Shown here: positions 1 through 8,081 of the stretch, piece after piece
How positions within the stretch are numbered: the first letter of the stretch is position 1
Layout of the letters: every line of letters begins with the position of its first letter
Assembly (NCBI GenBank): GCA_903847975.1
Contig: CAINFC010000242.1
Span: 27,749-91,748, forward strand
Reading direction: 5' to 3'
DNA: 64,000 nucleotides
From: an uncultured Acidobacteriota bacterium
GTDB taxonomy: Bacteria; Acidobacteriota; UBA6911; CAINFC01
The notes under the pieces: generated by a model
Seen by the model: the letters and a program-made list of their open reading frames with translations, nothing else
Told to the model about the DNA's origin: nothing
The model's database searches: none
Translations under genes and position numbers: made by a program

Positions 1-1
1 T

Positions 2-2962
2 CTGGGGCGGGTGGAGCTGGCCTATGCACCCTCCAACGCTACCATCGTCTATGCTTCGGTCAACCAGAATAACGGCGAAGTCTGGAAAAGCACCAACGGC
101 GGCCAGAGCTTTACCCAGCTCAATACCGGCAACAGCTACCTCGGCAGCCAGGGCTGGTACAATAATGTGATCTGGGTGAGCCCGGTTAACTCCAGCTTCC
201 TGATTATCGGCGGGATCGATATCTGGCGCAGCACCGACGGCGGATCCAGCCTGACCAAAATCAGCCAGTGGTACAGCGCCCCCCTTTCCGCCCATGCCGA
301 CAACCACGCCATCGTTCCTCTCCCCGGTTTCAACGGGACGACCAGCAAAACGGTATTCATCGGCAACGACGGAGGCATTTACAAAGCCGCCGACATCACC
401 ACGGTGGCAGCGACCAGCGGCTGGACGGAGCTGAACAACCAGCTGGGCATCACCCAGTTTTATGGAGCCGCCGGAAACGCGACCACCGGGGTGATCATCG
501 GCGGCACGCAGGATAACGGCACCCTGCTTTATACCCCCGCGAGCGGCAGTGAGGGATGGACGACACCGTTCGGCGGCGACGGAGGTTTTTCCGCCGCCGA
601 CCCGACCAACTCCAACTATTTCTACGGCGAATACACCTACCTGAACCTGCACCGCAGCAGCAACGCCGGCACCAGCTCGGATTATATTTCCGGCTACTAC
701 TGGAACGGATCCTCCTGGGCCTGGAAAGCCGCTCCCTACGTGATCGGCGATGCACAAACCAGTTCGGCCAACTTCATCGCACCTTTTATCCTCGATCCCA
801 ACAATCCGCAGCGCATCCTGGCCGGAGGGCTTTCGCTCTGGCGCTCCAGCGATGCCCGCACCGCGAATACCAATACCACCGGTCCCGCCTGGTCGGCCAT
901 CAAATCCTCCACCGGGACGAATATCAGCGCTATCGCCATCGCGCCGGGAAATTCGGATCAGGTGTGGGTTGGGCACAATAACGGCAGCGTGTTCAAGACC
1001 ACCAACGGGACCACAGCATCCCCGTCCTGGACGCAGGTCGACAACAACCCGACCAGCCTGCCCGACCGCTACGTGGGCCGCATTGCCGTAGTTCCCGGCA
1101 ACACCAACAAGGTTTATGTGACCTTCGGCGGCTTTAACTCCAACAACGTCTGGGTCACAACTAATGGGGGCAGCAATTGGGCGGCCGCATACGGATCCGG
1201 GGCCACCGCCCTACCCGCCGCACCGGTTCGCAGCCTGGCGATTCACCCCCAGAATACAAATTATCTTTATGCCGGCACGGAAGTCGGCGTTTTCAACAGC
1301 ACCGACGGAGGGGCTACCTGGACGGTTCCCCACATGGGTCCCTCCAATGTGTCCGTGGACGAGCTTTTCTGGATGAACCGGCAGTTGGTGGCAGCCACCC
1401 ACGGGCGCGGCCTTTTCAGCGCGGGGATGGACCTGTCCCCGGGGAACTTTTCCAAATCGGGTCCGGCCGCCGGCGCCACGGGTATATCCGCCAGCCCGAC
1501 GCTAAGCTGGGGCGCCAGCAGCGGAGCCACCTCCTACGACTACTGTTACGATACAACCAATGACAATGCATGCAGCGCCTGGATCAGTACCCCTTCCACA
1601 AGCCCGTCTTTGAGCGGGTTGTCAGCCAATACCACCTATTACTGGCAGGCGCGGGCCAATAATGCAGGCGTCACGGTCTATGCGGACGGTAGCGCAACCT
1701 CCTTCCGCTCTTTTACCACCGGAAGCGCGCCGGGCGCTTTTTTCAAATCCAACCCGACAGCGGGAGCAACCGGTATGTCCCCCAATCCGTCCCTGAGCTG
1801 GACGGCAGGCAGCGGAGCCGGCTCTTACGAATATTGTTACGACACCACCAACGACAATGCCTGCAGCTCCTGGACCAGCAGCGGCTCACAGACCAGCGTG
1901 GTCTTAAGCGGAATGGCCCCCGGCACCACTTATTACTGGCAGGTGCGGGCCATCAACAGCCTAGGCTTTAGCGCGACTTATGCAGATGGCACGGCAGCCG
2001 CCTTTCGTTCGTTCACCACCGGCGTTCTGCCCGGATCCTTCGGGAAGTCCAGTCCGGCGGCGAACGCCGCAAATCAGGCCGCCAGCCTCAGCCTGACCTG
2101 GTCCCCCAGCGCCCACACCTCCATTTACGAATACTGCTACGACACCTCCAACGACAACGCCTGCGCCACCTGGATCAGCGGTGGGACATCCACTGCCGCC
2201 GCCCTGGGCAGCTTGATCTCCGGCAGCACCTATTACTGGCAGGTGCGGGCGGTCAACAGTCTGGGCGGATGGACCGCCTACGCCGACGGCTCGGCGGATG
2301 CCTTCCGCTCCTTCACCACCGGGATCCCCCCCGGGTCTTTCCAGAAATCCAGCCCGGCCGCTTCCGCCACGGGCATGCCCAGCAACCCGAGCCTTGGCTG
2401 GAGCGACAGCACCGGAGCCTCCGGCTTCGAGTATTGCATCGACACCACCAACGACAGCAGCTGCAGTCCCTGGATCAGCACCGGCACGGCCACCCATGCC
2501 GAACTGTCCCTGCTCACCCCCTCGACCGCCTATTACTGGCAAGTCAGAGCCGTCAGCACTCTGGGATTCGGGCCCACCTACGCGGACGGAGCGGCCGCTT
2601 CTTACGGGTCCTTTACCACCGGCGGCGCGCCGGGCGATTTCGGCAAGAGCAGCCCGGTGCATGCCGCCCTGGCAACCGACACCGGCCTGATTCTCCGCTG
2701 GGGCAGCAGCACGGAAGCAGCGTCCTATGAATTCTGTTTTGACACCACCGATGACGGCGCCTGCAGCAACTGGACGGACAACGGCTCCTCCACGAGCGCA
2801 ACCCTGACCGGGCTCACTATCGGAGTGCCCTATTTCTGGCAGGTCCGGGCGCGGAACAGCCTGGGATTCGGCTCGACGTTCGCGGACGCTAGCGCAACGG
2901 CCTACTGGTCCTTCACCGTGGCCCGCCGGCTCTTTCTGCCATCGGTTCTGTCAAACCGCTAG
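2..2962 (+). CDS. Secreted BNR/VPS10-like propeller protein with five Cys-paired fibronectin-type repeats (5' partial)
   Basis: The frame is open from the left edge, so the true start and any signal peptide lie outside the window; the first internal ATG is at 11. The N-terminal ~470 residues hold BNR/sortilin-like propeller repeats (S-T-D/N-G-G-x-S-W patterns such as STDGGATW). From about nt 1430 there are five tandem fibronectin-III-like modules of about 100 residues. Each begins PGxFxKSxP, carries a YxYCYDTTNDNAC-like cysteine pair and a TYYWQVRA strand, and ends with an SFTTG-like segment. The protein ends LFLPSVLSNR, a hydrophobic tail also found on the secreted protein at 42361-44448. 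Its role is probably extracellular or surface carbohydrate or protein binding. It converges on thyX with a gap of only 14 bases. The family call is good; the function is not known. Confidence 0.8.
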   Translation: MGRVELAYAPSNATIVYASVNQNNGEVWKSTNGGQSFTQLNTGNSYLGSQGWYNNVIWVSPVNSSFLIIGGIDIWRSTDGGSSLTKISQWYSAPLSAHADNHAIVPLPGFNGTTSKTVFIGNDGGIYKAADITTVAATSGWTELNNQLGITQFYGAAGNATTGVIIGGTQDNGTLLYTPASGSEGWTTPFGGDGGFSAADPTNSNYFYGEYTYLNLHRSSNAGTSSDYISGYYWNGSSWAWKAAPYVIGDAQTSSANFIAPFILDPNNPQRILAGGLSLWRSSDARTANTNTTGPAWSAIKSSTGTNISAIAIAPGNSDQVWVGHNNGSVFKTTNGTTASPSWTQVDNNPTSLPDRYVGRIAVVPGNTNKVYVTFGGFNSNNVWVTTNGGSNWAAAYGSGATALPAAPVRSLAIHPQNTNYLYAGTEVGVFNSTDGGATWTVPHMGPSNVSVDELFWMNRQLVAATHGRGLFSAGMDLSPGNFSKSGPAAGATGISASPTLSWGASSGATSYDYCYDTTNDNACSAWISTPSTSPSLSGLSANTTYYWQARANNAGVTVYADGSATSFRSFTTGSAPGAFFKSNPTAGATGMSPNPSLSWTAGSGAGSYEYCYDTTNDNACSSWTSSGSQTSVVLSGMAPGTTYYWQVRAINSLGFSATYADGTAAAFRSFTTGVLPGSFGKSSPAANAANQAASLSLTWSPSAHTSIYEYCYDTSNDNACATWISGGTSTAAALGSLISGSTYYWQVRAVNSLGGWTAYADGSADAFRSFTTGIPPGSFQKSSPAASATGMPSNPSLGWSDSTGASGFEYCIDTTNDSSCSPWISTGTATHAELSLLTPSTAYYWQVRAVSTLGFGPTYADGAAASYGSFTTGGAPGDFGKSSPVHAALATDTGLILRWGSSTEAASYEFCFDTTDDGACSNWTDNGSSTSATLTGLTIGVPYFWQVRARNSLGFGSTFADASATAYWSFTVARRLFLPSVLSNR

Positions 2963-2976
2963 ACATGCCTGGCCCG

Positions 2977-3657
2977 TCAGCAATCCGAATCCCCGGACGC
3001 GAAGCGGCGGGCCAAAGGAAAGATTCCGGCAATCGCCTCGGCACAAGCCCGGGCAACAGCCATGTGCTCCTTTTGCGTGCCGTGGCCGGTTCGTATTTCG
3101 ATGAAATGAATCCAGGAGCGCAAAGTGCCGTGCATATAGAGGCGTGACACGGTGAGACCCTCCGGCAGCACGGCCCGAGCCTGCTCCCTGGCGATACCCT
3201 GGTCGATGGCCCAGCGATAAGCGGCTTTGGCCTGCTCCAGGACCTGGCGCTGCCGCGCGGCCCATTCGGTCTGGAGAACGACGTCCTGCACTTCGATGCT
3301 GTTCTGGCGGTTTCCGGGATCCTGCAAACGGGCTTCGCGAATCACGAAGTCCAGCTCGCGCGTAGGATCGGCGTAGCGCTGGCTGAATTCCTGAAAGGAA
3401 AAAGAGCGGTGACGCAGGATCTGTCGGGCGATGTCGCGGGTGGTCTCGATTTCCAGGCAGGCGCTGGCCATTTCCAGGGGGCTCCAGTGGGCGTGCCGAA
3501 TCAGGTACCGGATCAGCTGCTCCGAGGTCTCGGTGTTATATTGGTTCGCCGGGTTGGAAACCCGCGCGCAAAAGGCAACAAGCTCCTGCGCATCGCTGAT
3601 CCCAGCCTCCTGCATTTCCATGGACGGCCGGCTGAACGAAACGAGGCGGACTTTCAT
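2977..3657 (-). CDS. thyX: FAD-dependent thymidylate synthase ThyX
   Basis: ThyX methylates dUMP to dTMP using methylenetetrahydrofolate and reduced FAD in the cytosol. The signature motif is visible as RHRSFSFQEFSQRY at residues 82-95, and the length of 226 residues is normal. The frame is open 53 codons further upstream, but that stretch has no ThyX character. The ATG at 3657 has a purine-rich GGAAAGGGA sequence about 8 bases before it and gives the standard N-terminus. A second, ThyA-fold protein is encoded at 47365-48270, so this genome may have two thymidylate synthase-type enzymes. Confidence 0.95.
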   Translation of the reverse strand: MKVRLVSFSRPSMEMQEAGISDAQELVAFCARVSNPANQYNTETSEQLIRYLIRHAHWSPLEMASACLEIETTRDIARQILRHRSFSFQEFSQRYADPTRELDFVIREARLQDPGNRQNSIEVQDVVLQTEWAARQRQVLEQAKAAYRWAIDQGIAREQARAVLPEGLTVSRLYMHGTLRSWIHFIEIRTGHGTQKEHMAVARACAEAIAGIFPLARRFASGDSDC

Positions 3658-3918
3658 TTCTGTGATTCCCTTTCCGGAGAAATCCCCGGAGCCCGGAACC
3701 GCATTCATACCGGACGCCTCCGGAGGGCGGCTCGGAGGATTTTCCCCAGACAATAGTATCACGCAGGCCGATTCCGAAACCCCGGAGCCAAGCTGTATTC
3801 CGGAATTGCGAGGCACTGACCCACGAACAAACTATTGTAAGGCCGCGAAAACTTTTCCGGTGATTTTTCCGTATAAGCAACTTTACGCGAAATCAGTAAA
3901 CCCCTTTCTGGAGGTGTT

Positions 3919-5445
3919 ATGGATGTTATGACCCGACGTTCTTTTGTGAAGTCCGCTTCGGCCGGCACTGCCGGAGGAGCATGGGTGCTGCCGGGAGCAT
4001 GGCTGCAAAGCAGCCCCGCGGCCCCAAGCGGCTATTTTTCTTCCGAGTTTGGGATTTCCGACGAGCTCTGCAAAAAAGTGCTGGCCACTGCCCTGGCCAA
4101 AGGCGGAGATTTTGCGGACCTTTTTTTCGAACACACGATTCGCAATTATGTGATCCTGGAAGACGGCAAGGTCAATCGGGCCTATGGGTCCGTGGCCCTT
4201 GGCGTGGGAATCCGAACGGTCAAAGGCGACCAGGTGGGCTACGGATTCACCCAGGAACTCCATGAAAAATCGATGTTGACCGCCGCCGCCACCGCCGCCA
4301 CCATTGCCGGTGGATCGACGCAAGGACCGGTGGCGGCATGGCATAGCGGAAAGGCGCAGAATTACTACCCGCTCTCCCGTCTTTATACCCAGGTGCCGCT
4401 GACTGAAAAACTGCCCCTGGTCCAATCCGCCAATGACAAGTGCTTCCGCCTTTCCCCTCAGATCGTCAAAGTAAACGCAGTATTGTCGGACGAACAAAAA
4501 CGAATCCTGATTGTCACCAGCGACGGCGCCCGGGTGGAAGATCTGCAGCCGAACAGCTACCTTTCCGTCTCGGTAACCGCCGAAAAGAGCGGCAGGCGTG
4601 AGCGTGCCGGGTGGAATCAGGGCGGCCGCAAGGACTTCTCCTTCTACACCCCTGCCCTGGTGGATGAGCTTTGCCAGGAAGCCGTGCAGCGGGTGCTGGT
4701 GCTTTTCGAGGCCCAGAAGCCGCCGGCAGGAGAAATGCCGGTGGTGCTCGGACCGGGCGTAACGGGAATCCTTCTGCATGAGGCGATCGGTCACGGCATG
4801 GAAGCGGATTTCAACCGCAAAAAAATTTCCACCTATGCCACCATGATCGGTAAGAAAGTCGCGGAGCCGTTTGTCTCCATTATTGACGACGGCACGCAGG
4901 AGGGCATGGTAGGCTCGCTCAACGTGGACGACGAGGGCACCGCCACGCAGAAGACCGTTCTGGTCGACAAGGGCATTCTGTCCAGCTACATGCACGACAA
5001 GATTTCCGCCCGGTTCTATCGGGTGAAGCCCACCGGCAACGGCCGGCGCGAAAGCTATGAGCACTATGTGCAGCCGCGCATGCGCAACACCTACATGCCG
5101 GCCGGCCCGGCCACTCCGGAAGAGGTCATCCGCAGCGTATCCAAAGGGATATACGTCAAGGATGTCAGCAACGGACAGGTCAAGATAGGGGAAGGCGACT
5201 TCGCCTTCTATGTTTCCCAGGGTCAGATGATCGAAAACGGCAAGCTCACGGCTCCGATCAAAGACGTCAATATCATGGGCAACGGCCCCAAAATGCTGGC
5301 CAACGTCACCATGGTTGCCAACGATCTGCAATTTTATCGCGGGGGAGCAGGCATGTGCGGCAAGGGAGGGCAGGGAGTGTCTGTGGGATTTGGACAGCCG
5401 ACCATTCTGGTGAAATCCATGACGGTAGGCGGCTTGAACGGATAA
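3919..5445 (+). CDS. tldD: TldD-type metalloprotease with Tat signal
   Basis: This is the TldD subunit of the TldD/TldE zinc protease that trims peptides. The zinc motif HEAIGH is present at about residues 287-292, and the length of 508 residues is slightly above the usual ~480 because of an N-terminal extension. That extension reads MTRRSFVKSASAG followed by a hydrophobic stretch, a classical Tat signal; textbook TldD is cytosolic. GGAGG at 3910-3914 precedes two possible ATGs, 3919 and 3928, and both keep the Tat motif. The partner gene follows 11 bases downstream, so the pair is an operon. The family call is very safe; export is inferred from the motif. Confidence 0.93.
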   Translation: MDVMTRRSFVKSASAGTAGGAWVLPGAWLQSSPAAPSGYFSSEFGISDELCKKVLATALAKGGDFADLFFEHTIRNYVILEDGKVNRAYGSVALGVGIRTVKGDQVGYGFTQELHEKSMLTAAATAATIAGGSTQGPVAAWHSGKAQNYYPLSRLYTQVPLTEKLPLVQSANDKCFRLSPQIVKVNAVLSDEQKRILIVTSDGARVEDLQPNSYLSVSVTAEKSGRRERAGWNQGGRKDFSFYTPALVDELCQEAVQRVLVLFEAQKPPAGEMPVVLGPGVTGILLHEAIGHGMEADFNRKKISTYATMIGKKVAEPFVSIIDDGTQEGMVGSLNVDDEGTATQKTVLVDKGILSSYMHDKISARFYRVKPTGNGRRESYEHYVQPRMRNTYMPAGPATPEEVIRSVSKGIYVKDVSNGQVKIGEGDFAFYVSQGQMIENGKLTAPIKDVNIMGNGPKMLANVTMVANDLQFYRGGAGMCGKGGQGVSVGFGQPTILVKSMTVGGLNG

Positions 5446-5456
5446 GGAGACGAATC

Positions 5457-6779
5457 ATGAATAAGGAATTGCACGATCTGGCCTCCTGGGCCATGGAAAC
5501 CGCCAAAAAGGCGGGGGCGGCGGCAAGCCGGGTGAGCATCAACCGCGATCGCTCCGTGGAAATCAGCTACCGCGAGCGCAAGCCGGAGAACATCAAGGAA
5601 GCCTCCAAGCGAGGCCTGAGCATCGATTTGTACGTGAACGGCCGCTATTCCAGCCAGTCCACTTCGGATTTGCGCCGGGAGTCGCTGCAGAAATTTATTG
5701 CCGATGCCGTGGCCGTTACCAAACTGCTGGCCGAGGATCCTCAGCGGACTTTGCCGGATCCCCGGTTGTATGAGGGCCGCAGCCAGACGGACCTGGGAGT
5801 CAACGACTCCTCGTACCAGGGCTATACACCCGAGGACCGGCACCGTACGGCACGAAGCGTGGAGGACGCCTGCCTCCAAACCGGCGGCGATAAGGTTATT
5901 TCCGTGACCTCCTCGGTGCAGGACGGATTCAGTGAATCGGTGATGCTCTCCAGCAACGGCTTTGACGGCTACCAGTCCGGCACCTATTACTCAGTCGGGG
6001 CCAGCATGACTGCCCAGGATGCCGGCGACCGACGTCCCAACGGCTATCATTTCGTGACAACCGTCAAAAGGCAGGACCTGCCCGCCGCAGGCGCCATCGG
6101 AGCGGAAGCCGCCCGCCAAACACTGGATCTGATGGGGGCCAGGAAGATCAAGACCGAGACTCTTCCGGTGATCATCCGCAACCAGGACGTACCGCGGTGG
6201 ATGTTCGGCCTGGTGTCCGCCATGTACGGATCCAATGTCCAGCAGAAGCGTTCTTTCCTGGCGGATAAAAAGGGGAGCAAAATCGCCAGCGAGAAGCTCA
6301 CCCTGGTGGACGATCCGCTTTTCCAAGGGGGACTCGGCTCGCAGCTTTACGACAACGACGGCCTGGCATCGCGAAAGCGGACGATGATTGAAAAGGGAGT
6401 GCTCCGGGATTTTTATGTGGACTGGTATTACAGCCGCAAGCTGGGCTGGGAACCCACGACGGGATCTCCGTCCAACCTGCTTATTCCCGCCGGCAGCCGC
6501 TCCCTGGCGGCCATCATGAAAGATCTGGGCCGCGGCATTCTGATCACCGGCTTTATCGGCGGTAATTCGAACAGCACTACCGGCGACGCCTCCATCGGTA
6601 TTCTCGGCAAGCTCTTTGAAAAAGGGGTTCCGGTTCAATCCATTGCGGAAATGAACATCGCCGACAATCACCTGAAATTCTGGCAGAAGCTGGTGGAAGT
6701 CGCCGATGACCCCTATCCTTACTCCTCCTGGAGGACCCCCAGCCTGGTGTTCCAGGATGTGGTGGTTTCCGGCGTGTAA
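5457..6779 (+). CDS. pmbA: TldE/PmbA metalloprotease-like subunit
   Basis: Partner of the preceding TldD; the family forms a TldD-TldE heterodimer in which TldE lacks the zinc motif, and no HExxxH is visible here. The start is the ATG at 5457 with AAGGAG at 5444-5449, overlapping the end of tldD; the frame is open further left but inside tldD. The length of 440 residues is normal. Unlike TldD, its N-terminus (MNKELHDLASWAMETAKK) has no Tat or Sec signal, so either the TldD signal is not used or this subunit travels with TldD. A strong terminator hairpin follows about 30 bases after the stop. Confidence 0.92.
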   Translation: MNKELHDLASWAMETAKKAGAAASRVSINRDRSVEISYRERKPENIKEASKRGLSIDLYVNGRYSSQSTSDLRRESLQKFIADAVAVTKLLAEDPQRTLPDPRLYEGRSQTDLGVNDSSYQGYTPEDRHRTARSVEDACLQTGGDKVISVTSSVQDGFSESVMLSSNGFDGYQSGTYYSVGASMTAQDAGDRRPNGYHFVTTVKRQDLPAAGAIGAEAARQTLDLMGARKIKTETLPVIIRNQDVPRWMFGLVSAMYGSNVQQKRSFLADKKGSKIASEKLTLVDDPLFQGGLGSQLYDNDGLASRKRTMIEKGVLRDFYVDWYYSRKLGWEPTTGSPSNLLIPAGSRSLAAIMKDLGRGILITGFIGGNSNSTTGDASIGILGKLFEKGVPVQSIAEMNIADNHLKFWQKLVEVADDPYPYSSWRTPSLVFQDVVVSGV

Positions 6780-6811
6780 CCCCCAACCCTTCCTTCATCT
6801 CCGCAGGAATC

Positions 6812-6846
6812 ACGCCGGTCCTCCTCAAGGACCGGCGTTCCTTTTT
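6812..6846 (+). terminator. Rho-independent terminator of tldD-tldE
   Basis: A perfect 11-bp stem (ACGCCGGTCCT with AGGACCGGCGT) encloses a 5-base loop and is followed after three bases by a run of five T. It sits 32 bases after the tldE stop and before the response regulator gene. Confidence 0.85.
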
Positions 6847-6920
6847 CACTTCCCGCTTCGGGGTTCCAGCGCAGGCCGGAACCGTTTGACAGCCTTTGGG
6901 GAGACGGATACAATCCTGCC

Positions 6921-7970
6921 ATGGATATCCTCATTGTGGATGACACGGTTGCCAACCTTACCTTGCTGATCCACCTGCTTAAGGAAAAGGGCCACCGGAT
7001 CAGGCCGGTTACCAGCGGAGAAATGGCACTCAAACGGGTGGAAAAAGAACCCCCCGACCTGATTCTCCTGGATATCAACATGCCGGGGATGAACGGTTTC
7101 GAGGTTTGCCGCCGACTGAAGGAAGACCCGCGATTCATTTCCATTCCGGTCATTTTCATCAGCGCACTCTCCGAGACCATGGACAAAGCGGCTGCGTTCA
7201 CCTGCGGCGGCGTGGATTACATTACCAAGCCGTTCCAGTTCGAGGAAGTGATGGCCCGGGTGGAAACCCATTTGAAGCTCCGCCGCTATGAGGTTTCCAT
7301 GGAATCCTTGGTAAAGGAGCAGGTAAAAGAAGCCGCCGGCCGGCAACTCGCCGCGGCCGCCTCCCTGACCAGGCTGGCCGAAAAGCGCGACGGTTGGACT
7401 GCCGGTCATCTGGAGCGAGTGCCGATTTTCTGCCGCACGCTCGCCGAAAGACTCCGCTCCGACGAGTCGCCCTACCGCAGCGAGATTACCCGGGAGTTCG
7501 TCGAGGATCTGGTCCGGGCCTGTGTTCTGCACGATATCGGCAAGATAGCCGTTCCCGAAGAGCTTCTTCGGAAACCAGGTTGCCTCACCCCGGAGGAATT
7601 CGAAACCGTGAAGCGCCATGCCATTGCCGGCGCCCAGGCACTCGAGGAATCGATACCGCCCGGCGGGAAAAATACCCTGCTCCGCACAGCGGTTGCCATA
7701 GCACGACACCATCATGAGCGATGGGATGGCTGCGGCTACCCGGACGGTTTAGCCGGGACCTTTACCCCGCTGGCGGCGCGCATCCTGGCCGTTGCCGATG
7801 TATGGGATGTCCTGAACTCCGACCGGGCTTACCGGAAGGCCTTCCCTTTTGAGGAATGCTGCCGGATCCTGGACCAGAGCAGCGGCAGCCATTTCGACCC
7901 GGCCATTATCCGTGCTTTTCGGGAATCCCGAGAGGAGTTCCGGTCCATCCGGAACCGGGTGACCGAATAG
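6921..7970 (+). CDS. Response regulator with HD-GYP domain
   Basis: Residues 1-120 form a CheY-like receiver with the acidic pair D7-D8, phosphoacceptor D51 (LILLDINMPG) and K103. Residues 150-330 form an HD-GYP phosphohydrolase domain with HD at 204-205 (VLHDIGKIA), HHERWDG and the GYP triplet at about 272-274. The family hydrolyses cyclic-di-GMP when the receiver is phosphorylated. It lies 111 bases upstream of a hybrid histidine kinase on the same strand, its likely input. All key residues are intact. Which process it controls cannot be told from the sequence. Confidence 0.93.
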   Translation: MDILIVDDTVANLTLLIHLLKEKGHRIRPVTSGEMALKRVEKEPPDLILLDINMPGMNGFEVCRRLKEDPRFISIPVIFISALSETMDKAAAFTCGGVDYITKPFQFEEVMARVETHLKLRRYEVSMESLVKEQVKEAAGRQLAAAASLTRLAEKRDGWTAGHLERVPIFCRTLAERLRSDESPYRSEITREFVEDLVRACVLHDIGKIAVPEELLRKPGCLTPEEFETVKRHAIAGAQALEESIPPGGKNTLLRTAVAIARHHHERWDGCGYPDGLAGTFTPLAARILAVADVWDVLNSDRAYRKAFPFEECCRILDQSSGSHFDPAIIRAFRESREEFRSIRNRVTE

Positions 7971-8081
7971 GAATGGAGCCATCGAGGGCCGACATGATAC
8001 CGATAAGGGCTCGCCAAAGGGCACCTTTCCTTTACGCGCCTCCCCTGTGCTGCTCTTTTATTTTCCGACGCGGTTCCCAAC

